The notes: generated by a model not told the origin, from the letters alone. Shown: positions 7,231-13,844, counted from the stretch's first letter. The stretch is 13,844 bases of DNA from an uncultured Collinsella sp. (GCA_900542555.1 UQNU01000058.1:1-13844); one strand, 5' to 3'. Numbers and translations: made by a program.

Positions 7231-8142
7231 ATGTCTAACCACCAGCATACGCTTATCATCGACGGGACCTCGGGCATCAGCGGCGATATGACCGTCGCGG
7301 CCCTGCTCGACCTGGGCGCCAGCGAGGAGCACCTGCGCGAACAGCTCGCCACGCTGCCGGTCGACGGCTTTGAGATTGCCGTCACACGCGTAAACAAGCA
7401 TGGCATCGACGCCTGCGACTTTGACGTTCAGCTGGCAGAGGAGCTCGAGAACCACGATCACGATATGGCCTGGCTCTACGGCAACGAAGCAGCTGCCGAG
7501 CACATGCACGAGCACGAGCACCACCATCATGATCATGGCGAGCACGAGCACTGCCATGAGCATGACCATGAGGGCCACGCCCATGAGCACGTGGGTCACC
7601 ATCACGCCCACCACCATCACCACCGTTCTTTGGCGGACGTCACCGCCATCATCGACGGCTCACAGCTAAGCGATGGCGCTAAGCGTCGTGCGCTCGCCAT
7701 CTTTACCGCACTCGCCGCCGCCGAGGCCAAGGCCCACGGCAAAACGCCCGAGACCGTCATGTTCCACGAGGTAGGCGCCGTCGATTCCATCGTCGACGTC
7801 TGCTCTGTCGCCATCTGCCTCGATGACCTGGGCATCGAAGATATTGTCGTCGAATCGCTCTCCGAGGGCCACGGCACCATCCACTGTGCCCACGGCCTCA
7901 TGCCCATTCCCGTCCCCGCTGTCGTCAACCTGTGTCAGGCGGGCAATATCGCCCTCATGCCTGCACCAGTCGCCGGCGAGCTCGTGACGCCCACGGGCGC
8001 CGCCATCGTCACCGCGCTGCGTACGTCCGACCAACTGCCGGCCCGCTATCGTATCGAAGCCGTCGGCTACGGCGCCGGTAAGCGCCCCTACGAGGGCTGC
8101 TCCGGCACGCTCCGTTGCCTGCTCGTTCACGTGGATGCATAG
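7231..8142 (+). CDS. larC: LarC nickel-insertion protein, N-terminal (LarC1) part only, with His-rich insert
   Basis: LarC inserts nickel into the pincer nucleotide in a CTP-dependent reaction. The N-terminus (LIIDGTSGISGDMTVAALLDLG) and the MFHEVGAVDSIVDV, HGLMPIPVPAV, GELVTPTGAAI and GYGAGKR motifs identify the family. Residues about 74-131 are very rich in histidine (about two dozen His in residues 91-131), a likely nickel-binding segment. The protein ends at residue 303, just after SGTLRCLLVHVDA. Full-length LarC proteins continue for well over 100 residues with the LarC2 domain, which in L. plantarum binds CTP and is joined by programmed frameshifting. No LarC2 sequence follows here; the tetR-like gene starts 2 nt after the stop. 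The start has AAGGAG overlapping the larB stop. Function is secure by family and neighbours, but activity without LarC2 is uncertain. Confidence 0.92.
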   Translation: MSNHQHTLIIDGTSGISGDMTVAALLDLGASEEHLREQLATLPVDGFEIAVTRVNKHGIDACDFDVQLAEELENHDHDMAWLYGNEAAAEHMHEHEHHHHDHGEHEHCHEHDHEGHAHEHVGHHHAHHHHHRSLADVTAIIDGSQLSDGAKRRALAIFTALAAAEAKAHGKTPETVMFHEVGAVDSIVDVCSVAICLDDLGIEDIVVESLSEGHGTIHCAHGLMPIPVPAVVNLCQAGNIALMPAPVAGELVTPTGAAIVTALRTSDQLPARYRIEAVGYGAGKRPYEGCSGTLRCLLVHVDA

Positions 8143-8144
8143 CC

Positions 8145-8684
8145 ATGGATGCCCGCAAGACAAAAAGCCGCGCCGCTATTGTCACGGCGTTTTCCGAGCT
8201 CCTTCGCGAGGAGGACTACGGCAAGATCACCGTCGGCGACATCATCGCGCGCGCTCACGTAGGCCGCGCGACATTCTACGGCCTCTTCAAGAGCAAAGAT
8301 GACCTACTGTCCGAACTCGTGAGCGACATCTGCACCCACGCCCTCGACGACGATGGCACACCGCTCGACGACCCGCTCGTGCAGGTCATGCATATCCTCA
8401 ACAATCTCTGGGAGCGCCGCCAGGGCGTTCGAGCCCTCGTAGCCGGCGCCGGCTCACGCGTCTTCGCCGACTGCCTCCGCAAGACCATCATGTCACGAGC
8501 AGCCGAAACCGTCCCCGCCGACCCCACTGGCCCCGCCGGCACTATGGACCGCAGCTTCTTACTACACCACATAGCCTCAAGCTTCGTAGGAATGGTCCAA
8601 TGGTGGGCCTGGCACAACTTCCAAGCCCCAAAAGAGGACGTAGCCAAAGACTACCTCTCAGCCATCAAGCCCCTCTTCAACTAA
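8145..8684 (+). CDS. TetR-family transcriptional regulator
   Basis: 179 residues from the ATG at 8145. Residues about 8-55 form the TetR DNA-binding domain, with the helix-turn-helix ITVGDIIARAHVGRATFYGLFKSKDDLL. The C-terminal part, ending FVGMVQWWAWHNFQ..DYLSAIKPLF, resembles the ligand-binding region of the DhaS-like TetR subgroup. The ATG lies 2 nt after the larC stop, so it is the third gene of the larBC unit and translation is probably coupled; no strong separate ribosome site is evident. In-frame codons upstream to 8115 lie inside larC and are unlikely to be used. Position in the locus suggests control of the lar genes, perhaps through the inverted repeat before larB; this is inferred. 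The last 50 codons use many A-ending codons (TTA, CTA, ATA, GTA, GGA) that are uncommon in the neighbours. Confidence 0.9.
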   Translation: MDARKTKSRAAIVTAFSELLREEDYGKITVGDIIARAHVGRATFYGLFKSKDDLLSELVSDICTHALDDDGTPLDDPLVQVMHILNNLWERRQGVRALVAGAGSRVFADCLRKTIMSRAAETVPADPTGPAGTMDRSFLLHHIASSFVGMVQWWAWHNFQAPKEDVAKDYLSAIKPLFN

Positions 8685-8839
8685 GTAAGAAGCTCATCCC
8701 AAAGCATCGCCCCAACCCAGGCCGCCACGCATCCCAAAGTGTCAGCCGCACTTCAAAGCGCCTAACAACAAAGTGCCCACCACATCCAAATTCAGATATA
8801 TATGTTGGTTGCTTGTTCGAACACAACTGGATTCCCGCA

Positions 8840-8966
8840 GGGTCCGGCATAGGTTAACTTTTCGCCGCACTCCGCAGGACGCAAGAAGCTCCCGCCGCAC
8901 GAAGTGCGCAGCGAGAGCTTCTTGCATGTCCGAGGACGCGGCGAAAAGTTAACCTATGCCGGACCC
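8840..8966. other. Structured element A: 127-nt multi-stem hairpin, same family as element B
   Basis: The outer stem is a perfect 29-bp inverted repeat (8840-8868 with 8938-8966, starting GGGTCCGG). Inside are the loop strands ACTCCGCAGGAC (8869-8880) and ATGTCCGAGGAC (8926-8937), in which GGAC and GTCC can pair. An 11-bp inner stem follows (8881-8891 with 8915-8925), then an apical hairpin CGCAC-GAA-GTGCG (8896-8908). It lies in the convergent gap between the tetR-like gene and larD, 24 nt beyond the larD stop on the minus strand. No U-tract follows on either strand, so it is not a standard intrinsic terminator. The rest of the 306-base gap (8685-8839) holds only a 10-bp palindrome (TGTTCGAACA, 8814-8823) and no gene that I can support. 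Confidence 0.9.
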
Positions 8967-8990
8967 GGGCGTTATATCAATTGTCTTGGA

Positions 8991-9722
8991 CTAGAACATG
9001 CCCAAGAAACCATGCACAAACAGCGCGGCCAGAACGGCACCGATAAACGGCGCGATGCCAGGAACAAGCAGGCCGTACTTCCAGTTGTTGTCGGCCTTGT
9101 TCTTAATCGGCAGCACCTGATAGGCCATGCGAGGACCAAGGTCACGAGCCTGGTTCATGGCGAAGCCAGTGATGCCGCCCATGCCCATACCAACGGCCCA
9201 AACGATCAGACCGACGCAGATAGCGAGCATCAAAACGTTCTCGCCGGCGCGGTTAGCGGCAGCAAGGATGGCGCTGATGAACACAAAGGTGCAGATAGCC
9301 TCGCAGAAGAAGTTGCGAGCATAGTTCGTGCCCTCGGTGGTGGGGTTGGTCGAGAAGATGTTGCGCTGGGCAACGGGGTCGACGACGCCCTCGGAAGCCT
9401 TGAACTCATCGGCATACATAAGCCAAGCGATTACGGCGCCCACAAAGCCGCCGAGCATATCGGCAATCATGAAGGGGATGCAGCTGCTCCACGGCACCAG
9501 GCCTACGATGCACTGGGCAAGCACCATAGCAGGGTTCATGCACACGGCGCCGCCAAAGACAAACAGGCAGACCGAGATGCCAAAAGACCAAGTGGTGATG
9601 GCAAACATATGGCCGGAGCCCTGATACTTGGTGCCCTTGAGCACGGTATCGCAGTGCACGCCCACGCCAAAGATGATCATGAGGGCCGTTGCGCCGAATT
9701 CGCAGAGGAGTTTGGTAAGCAT
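8991..9722 (-). CDS. larD: LarD-type aquaglyceroporin, lactic acid channel (MIP family)
   Basis: 243-residue membrane protein of the aquaporin/GlpF family, with hydrophobic stretches consistent with six helices. The first pore motif is NPA at 63-65 (VCMNPAMVLAQ). The second is NQA at 190-192 in GFAMNQARDLGPRM, so proline is replaced by glutamine; the selectivity arginine Arg193 is kept. In L. plantarum a GlpF-like protein in the lar operon (LarD) passes lactic acid. Here the gene lies 49 nt downstream of larA on the same strand, which supports the same role; glycerol or another small solute remains possible. The ATG at 9722 has GAAAGATAAGG (9727-9737) upstream with a short 4-nt spacing. No separate promoter is obvious in the 49-nt gap, so co-transcription with larA is likely. 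Confidence 0.9.
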   Translation of the reverse strand: MLTKLLCEFGATALMIIFGVGVHCDTVLKGTKYQGSGHMFAITTWSFGISVCLFVFGGAVCMNPAMVLAQCIVGLVPWSSCIPFMIADMLGGFVGAVIAWLMYADEFKASEGVVDPVAQRNIFSTNPTTEGTNYARNFFCEAICTFVFISAILAAANRAGENVLMLAICVGLIVWAVGMGMGGITGFAMNQARDLGPRMAYQVLPIKNKADNNWKYGLLVPGIAPFIGAVLAALFVHGFLGMF

Positions 9723-9771
9723 AAAACCTTATCTTTCTTGTCGGTTATAAACGATTCGTTTAGGCCGCGCG

Positions 9772-11049
9772 CTAGTGCTGAGCGACGACAACGCCCAGGC
9801 CATCGGGAATGACGGCCACCTTGGCATCGACACCCTTCATCTCAAAGGCGAGCTTGAGCGCCTCCTCGAGGGTGTTGACCGGCGTCATGTGCATATCCTT
9901 AATCATCTGGTGATCGCACAGGTCGGTAACCATGATCACAGGGTGATGTGCCAGGATGCGGGCGAAAATCTGGCTCGTCCACTGATCGGGCAGGGTCTCG
10001 TCCTTGGGACGATCGATGCAGGCACGCTCAAACTCTGCCGGATCGTTGTCGGCGATGTTGTGATAGAAGCCCTCGCCACCGTGACCGTCGGCACAACCCG
10101 CAACGTCGATAATCACACCGCCCTCGGGAAGCGTGGCCTCGGCAGAGCACATGCCCTTCACAGCCTGGTAAATGTTCTGGTCGAGCGGGTAGCCGCCGTT
10201 GGTGGTGATGGCAATCTCGCACTCGACGGGCTCAACGCCGGCAAGGCTCTTCACGAACTCGCAGCCAGCCTCGTGTGCCTTGTGGATGTCACCGGCGAAG
10301 GAGCCGATGACCTCATGCTTGCCGTTGAGCACCACGTTCAGCACAAAGGCAAGGTGAGCCATCTCGGCAGCGGCAAACATGTCCTCGCTCACGTGGTTGT
10401 GGCACAGGTTGCCGGCGCGCGAATGAGAATCGTTCACAAACTGGCCGTTGTGGTTGTACATGATGGTCTTGTAGCTGGCGATGCCGGGCAGGACGGACTT
10501 GCGGCTGCCGGAGAAACCAGCAAAGAAGTGCGGCTCAATAAAGCCCTCGGCAAGCAGCAGATCGCAATCGACGGCAATCTTGTTGATGATGCACTCGCCA
10601 CCAGAAGGCAGGGTGCCGATCTTTTTCATCATGCTGTCGTCAGTCGCGACGTGCATAACGATTTCCTCGTTGGCAACGATCTCCTCGCCGTACTTGTTGA
10701 CGAGCTCCTCGTGCGTCGACGGACGATGCATACCTGTAGCAACCAGAATGCGAACGCGCGCTTCAGGCGCAGCAGAATGGATGTGATGCAGCAGAATAGG
10801 CATCGTCACACGCGAAGGAACGGGACGCGTATGGTCGGAGCTAATGATGACGATATCCTTCTTGCCAGCACAGAGCTCCTCGAGCGAAGGCGAGCCGTAA
10901 GGGTTGGCAAGTGACTCCTCCACCAGCTCTTCCTGCGATTTCGTGGTCTTAAACTCGTTTTGATGACCTTCCATCACACCTGCAAAGTTCTTATCCTCGA
11001 GCTCCAGATGCAACGTCTTGTGGTCAAACGGCAGTTCACATTCAAACAA
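9772..11049 (-). CDS. larA: Nickel-dependent lactate racemase LarA, TTG start
   Basis: Interconverts D- and L-lactate using a nickel-pincer nucleotide bound to a lysine. From the proposed TTG at 11049 the protein has 425 residues, and every key position falls at the number published for L. plantarum LarA: Asp72 and Arg75 (SSDHTRPVPS), His108 (ATGMHRP), His174 and Lys184 (EPHFFAGFSGSRKSVLPG; Lys184 carries the cofactor), His200 (YNHNG), Gln295 and Lys298 (DQNIYQAVKG). The open frame extends to 11190 with ATG codons, but those 47 extra residues have no family resemblance. A GGAAGAGGG ribosome site (11059-11067) lies 9 nt before the TTG. It is the first gene of larA-larD and converges on larBC. 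Close similarity to the L. plantarum enzyme favours lactate over other 2-hydroxyacids accepted by LarA homologues. Confidence 0.96.
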   Translation of the reverse strand: MFECELPFDHKTLHLELEDKNFAGVMEGHQNEFKTTKSQEELVEESLANPYGSPSLEELCAGKKDIVIISSDHTRPVPSRVTMPILLHHIHSAAPEARVRILVATGMHRPSTHEELVNKYGEEIVANEEIVMHVATDDSMMKKIGTLPSGGECIINKIAVDCDLLLAEGFIEPHFFAGFSGSRKSVLPGIASYKTIMYNHNGQFVNDSHSRAGNLCHNHVSEDMFAAAEMAHLAFVLNVVLNGKHEVIGSFAGDIHKAHEAGCEFVKSLAGVEPVECEIAITTNGGYPLDQNIYQAVKGMCSAEATLPEGGVIIDVAGCADGHGGEGFYHNIADNDPAEFERACIDRPKDETLPDQWTSQIFARILAHHPVIMVTDLCDHQMIKDMHMTPVNTLEEALKLAFEMKGVDAKVAVIPDGLGVVVAQH

Positions 11050-11171
11050 TGACGAGCGCCCTCTTCCTTTCAACTGACACACTAGATAAACCGTTGGAAG
11101 GATACGCCGCTCACCGAAAAACTCCACCGTCCACCGACTCATTAACACAACGTTCATATTTGCCCCATAAC
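11050..11171 (-). other. Upstream region of larA, no convincing promoter seen
   Basis: This stretch between the terminator hairpin and the larA ribosome site must hold the larA promoter if the terminator is effective. I see -10-like sequences on the minus strand (TATCCT around 11099-11104) but no well-spaced -35 partner. The inverted repeat found before larB is not repeated here. Confidence 0.3.
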
Positions 11172-11205
11172 AAAACGGCCGCGATCCCAAACGGGACCGC
11201 GGCCG
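11172..11205 (-). terminator. Probable intrinsic terminator between ppc and larA
   Basis: Arms 11193-11205 and 11176-11188 form a 13-bp stem with one A/C mismatch around an AAAC loop; the stem contains GGCCGCG. On the minus strand it is followed by TTTTGTT. It lies about 220 nt beyond the ppc stop and 127 nt before the larA start, so it would separate the two transcripts. Confidence 0.6.
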
Positions 11206-11273
11206 CTACAGTCGTAAGGCGAGAAGCGCGCCATTCTTCTCCTCAGCTTTAATCCCAGAAGACCGAGGACGAA

Positions 11274-11401
11274 GGGACCCGATGGGTTTTCCCTCTGAAT
11301 GCATTCCACAGCACGAAGCCCCCTTATCCACAGCTCCGAAGGAGCAGGATAAGGGGGCTTCAAGTGCGAGGACGCATTCAGAGGGAAACCCATCGGGTCC
11401 C
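11274..11401. other. Structured element B: 128-nt multi-stem hairpin, same family as element A
   Basis: Outer arms 11274-11302 and 11374-11401 start GGGACCCG and pair over 28 bp with one bulged T. Loop strands are ATTCCACAGCAC (11303-11314) and AAGTGCGAGGAC (11362-11373), in which GCAC and GTGC can pair. A perfect 15-bp inner stem follows (11315-11329 with 11347-11361), capped by GCTCC-GAA-GGAGC (11333-11345). Segment lengths are 29-12-47-12-28, against 29-12-45-12-29 in element A. It begins 23 nt beyond the ppc stop on the minus strand and has no U-tract on either strand. The rest of the gap (11206-11273, 11402-11424) holds no gene that I can support. Confidence 0.9.
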
Positions 11402-11424
11402 GGTGAGAGCCACAGGGCTATCGA

Positions 11425-13795
11425 TTACCCCGTGTTCTGCAATCCTGCCGAGACGCCGGTCACAGTCGAAAGAATCAGGCTCATGTACTCGGCCTTCTTC
11501 TCCTCGGCCATCTCGTCCTGGTTCATACGCACCTCGCGAAGGGCGCGGACCTGAGCGATGGATAGAGCGTCGACGTAGGGGTTACGCACGCGAACGGCGC
11601 AGCCGAGCACGCGACGACGCTGCAGCGGCCACTCGTCACCGACGATGGCAAGGACCCACTTACGGGTGAGCTGCATCTCGGTAAAGACCTTCTTGGGCAG
11701 ATCCTGGCGATCGCCCAGGTGCAGATACATCTTGGCGATGCGCTGGTCAGTCTTGGCGATCGACATCTCGATGTTGTCGATAAAGGTGCGGAAGAACGGC
11801 CACTCCTGGTAGGCAGCCTTAAGCTGGTCCAGATCGCCAAACTGCTCGCAGGCGGTACCCAGGCCGTACCAAGCGGCCAGGTTAATGCGTGCCTGGCTCC
11901 AGCTGAAGATCCACGGAATGGTACGCAGGTCGTCGAGCGACTTGGCACCCAGGCCGCGCTTGGCGGGACGCGAGCCGATCGGCAGCAGACCGACCTCGGT
12001 CAGCGGCGTAACGGTCGAGAACCACGGTGTAAAGTCCTCGGTGTTCAGCAGGTCCAGATAGCGCTCGTGGCTTGCGGCGTTGAGCTTCTCGGCCATATCC
12101 CAGAACTTCTGCGTGGTCTCGGTGTTGGTCTTCTCGACACTCGGAGCCGACTGCAAAAGCGTTGCGGCGGCAACGGACTCAACATGGCGCTGAGCCAGCG
12201 TGCGGTTGCCGTAACGGGCAAAGATGACCTCGCCCTGCTCGGTGAGCTTAAAGAAGCAGTTGACCGAACCCTTGGGCTGCGCCAGCACGGCCTTGTTGGC
12301 CGGGCCGCCGCCACGGCCCACGGCACCGCCGCGACCGTGCATGAGAACCAGGTCGATATCGTTCTTCTCGGCCCACTTGGCGATGCGCTCCTGCGCGGAG
12401 TGCAGCGCGAGCATAGCCGTGGTAGGACCGGCATCCTTGGAGGAGTCGGAGTAGCCCAGCATAACCTCCATGCGGCGGTTGGTCTGGGCAAGGCGCTTCT
12501 GCACCACGGGCAGCGTAAGCATCTGGTCGAGCACGTCGACACAGCCCTCGAGGTCCTCGAGCTGCTCGAACAGCGGGATCACGTCGAGCTCGGGAACGTC
12601 CTCCTCGTGTGCAAAGGACAGGTGAGCAAGCTCAAAGACGTCGGCCACATGCTGGGCGCTCTTGGTAAACGAGATGATGTAGCGGTGCGCCATCTTCTTG
12701 CCGTAGCGCTTTTGGATGGAGCCGATAGCACGGAAGGTATCGATGACCTCGCGCGTCATGGGCTGCAGGTCGCCATGGATACCGTTCTCGTGGATATCCT
12801 TGAGAGCGCGGGCATGCACCACGGAGTGCTGACGGAACTCCATCTCGACCATATGGAAGCCGAAGGACTCGACCTGCCAGATGATGGTCTGAACCGGGCC
12901 GTAGGCAGCACGGACGGCACCGCAGGCGGCCAGCGAGCGCTGGACGACGCGCAGGTCCTCCAGGAACTCATCGGCGCTGTGGTACATGGTGTCGGTGATA
13001 CGGCGCACGGTGGCGTTCAGACGGTCGGCCATGACGAGCATGACGGCGCGATGCGGCTCGTGCTCGGAAATCAGCTCGGCGCGGGCCGTGTACCGAGGGC
13101 TCATCTCGACCTGATGGTTCCACAGGTTGATGAGCTCGGCAGACGGCTTGCTGTAGGTGGCCTCGAGCGTGAGGTTGCGGCCGATGCGGCGGCACTTGTC
13201 CTCGAGCTTGAGCACCATGTGGGTGAAGTACTTGGCGGCGACCTCACGGCTCACCTTGGCGGTGACGTTGGGGTTACCGTCGCGGTCGGAACCGATCCAA
13301 CTGCCGGGATGGAAGAACGCCGGGCACAGCGGCGGCACGGTACCGGCCTTGTCGCCCAGCACCCAGTCGTCAAAACGACGATAGATAACGGGGATGACGT
13401 CGAACAGCGTGTTATCGAAGATGTCGATGATGGTATCGGCTTCCTCGACCGGCGTGGGCTTCTTGAGCGCGATGGGGCTCGTACGCACCAGGGCGTCGAT
13501 CTCCTGCAGCATATGGCGCTCGTTCTCCACCAGGTCGGAGCCGCCCAGACGCGGACGCTCCTCCAGCAGGTTGGAGATACGGCGAATCTTGCCCTCGACG
13601 GCCTTACGACGGGCCTCGGTGGGATGTGCGGTAAAGACAGGGTGGAACTCGAGCTTGTCGAGCAGCTCGTTGGCGCCCTCGACACCCATCTCGTTTACCA
13701 ACTGGTGATAGGCGACGGTGAGTTCGTTGGCGGGATCGACCTCGGTATCGGTCGATGCGCCGGCCTCGCGCTCGCGCAGCTGCGCCACACGGTAG
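11425..13795 (-). CDS. ppc: Phosphoenolpyruvate carboxylase, 5'-truncated at the contig end
   Basis: Carboxylates phosphoenolpyruvate with bicarbonate to oxaloacetate, an anaplerotic step that also supplies aspartate. About 790 genomic codons remain. Signature motifs in order are FTAHPTEARR (catalytic His, E. coli His138), GSWIGSDRDGNPNV, VMLGYSDSSKDAG, the glycine loop MHGRGGAVGRGGGPA, LTEQGEVIFARYGN, IGSRPAKRG and the C-terminal QNTG, which is the conserved end of the enzyme. Compared with E. coli numbering, roughly 75 N-terminal residues are missing. The open frame appears to begin with an ATG at 13812 reading MCIRDS, but those codons are sequencing adapter. Genomic sequence begins at 13795, so the first native residues visible are YRVAQLRERE. 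The gene reads towards larA but is separated from it by element B and a terminator. Confidence 0.96.
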
Positions 13796-13844
13796 CTGTC
13801 TCTTATACACATCTGACGCTGCCGACGAAGCTAGAAGTGTAGAT
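13796..13844. other. Untrimmed Illumina Nextera adapter (not genomic)
   Basis: CTGTCTCTTATACACATCT (13796-13814) is the 19-bp Tn5 mosaic end. It is followed by GACGCTGCCGACGA (13815-13828), the Nextera adapter on the i5 side. Next are 8 bases AGCTAGAA (13829-13836) in the index position and GTGTAGAT (13837-13844), the beginning of the P5 primer complement. The index reads TTCTAGCT in reverse complement, which I recall as Nextera XT S515. Any protein ending or starting in this block is artefactual. Confidence 0.97.

Noticed and set aside
7501..7626. Simple-sequence DNA repeat in larC
   Set aside because: The repetition follows His, Glu and Asp codons of the protein and is not a DNA-level repeat with a fixed period.
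8100..8150. Programmed -1 frameshift joining larC to a downstream domain, as in L. plantarum
   Set aside because: The next gene is in the -1 frame, but it encodes a TetR-family protein and not LarC2, and I see no convincing slippery heptamer.
8814..8823. TGTTCGAACA palindrome as an operator related to the larB inverted repeat
   Set aside because: It is only 10 bp, lies in a convergent gap with no promoter, and shares just the TGTTCG half; chance is a sufficient explanation.
8840..8966. Elements A and B as ordinary intrinsic terminators
   Set aside because: They are far longer than needed, contain conserved internal loops and have no U-tract on either strand.
8840..8966. Elements A and B as integron attC sites or insertion-sequence ends
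   Set aside because: No attC core sites, integrase, transposase or target duplications are seen; the inverted-repeat arms differ completely between copies.
8904..10914. Plus-strand open frames opposite larD and larA
   Set aside because: These are shadows of larD and larA, whose motifs are unambiguous.
13795..13812. ATG reading MCIRDS as the ppc start
   Set aside because: These codons are the Tn5 mosaic end. The true ppc start lies outside the contig, about 75 residues further upstream.
11719..13842. 707-codon plus-strand open frame opposite ppc
   Set aside because: It is a shadow of ppc, and its last residues are encoded by the Nextera adapter.

Overview
The window is GC-rich, gene-dense bacterial DNA with short intergenic gaps. 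Gene content and style suggest a gut anaerobe of the Coriobacteriia, most like Collinsella; this is an inference from overall resemblance, not a database match. The last 49 bases are not genomic. They are an Illumina Nextera adapter, so the right edge of the window is a contig end.

Layout. (1) 1-3334: a GH2 beta-galactosidase gene (lacZ type, minus strand, 3' end outside the window) diverges from a LacI-family repressor gene (plus strand). The 376-base gap between them holds three near-identical palindromic operators arranged on a recognisable lacZ promoter. (2) 3335-3640: a gene-free gap with a tandem array of 44-nt hairpins on an exact 62-nt period, then the intrinsic terminator of aspS. 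(3) 3641-6320: aspS (aspartyl-tRNA synthetase, minus, with a structured leader) diverges from serB (phosphoserine phosphatase, plus). (4) 6360-11049: a lactate racemase (lar) locus in two convergent arms. larB, larC and a TetR-family regulator run on the plus strand; larA and larD run on the minus strand. (5) 11050-11424: a gene-free gap with a terminator hairpin and a large structured element. (6) 11425-13795: ppc (phosphoenolpyruvate carboxylase, minus), with its 5' end lost at the contig end.

How the genes fit together. LarA interconverts D- and L-lactate with a nickel-pincer nucleotide cofactor. LarB makes the first cofactor intermediate and LarC inserts nickel. LarD is an aquaglyceroporin-type channel for lactic acid. 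The sulfur-transfer enzyme LarE is not in the window, and this LarC lacks the C-terminal LarC2 domain. The beta-galactosidase and its repressor form a self-contained sugar-responsive module. aspS, serB and ppc are housekeeping genes.

The most unusual content is non-coding. Two elements of 127 and 128 nt (8840-8966 and 11274-11401) have the same architecture: a 29-bp outer stem, conserved 12-nt internal-loop strands, an inner stem, and a 5-bp apical stem with a GAA triloop. Their stem sequences are almost wholly different but remain complementary. Each lies 23-24 nt beyond the stop codon of a minus-strand gene. Together with the 62-nt-period hairpin array, they look like families of structure-conserved intergenic elements that ordinary annotation would miss.
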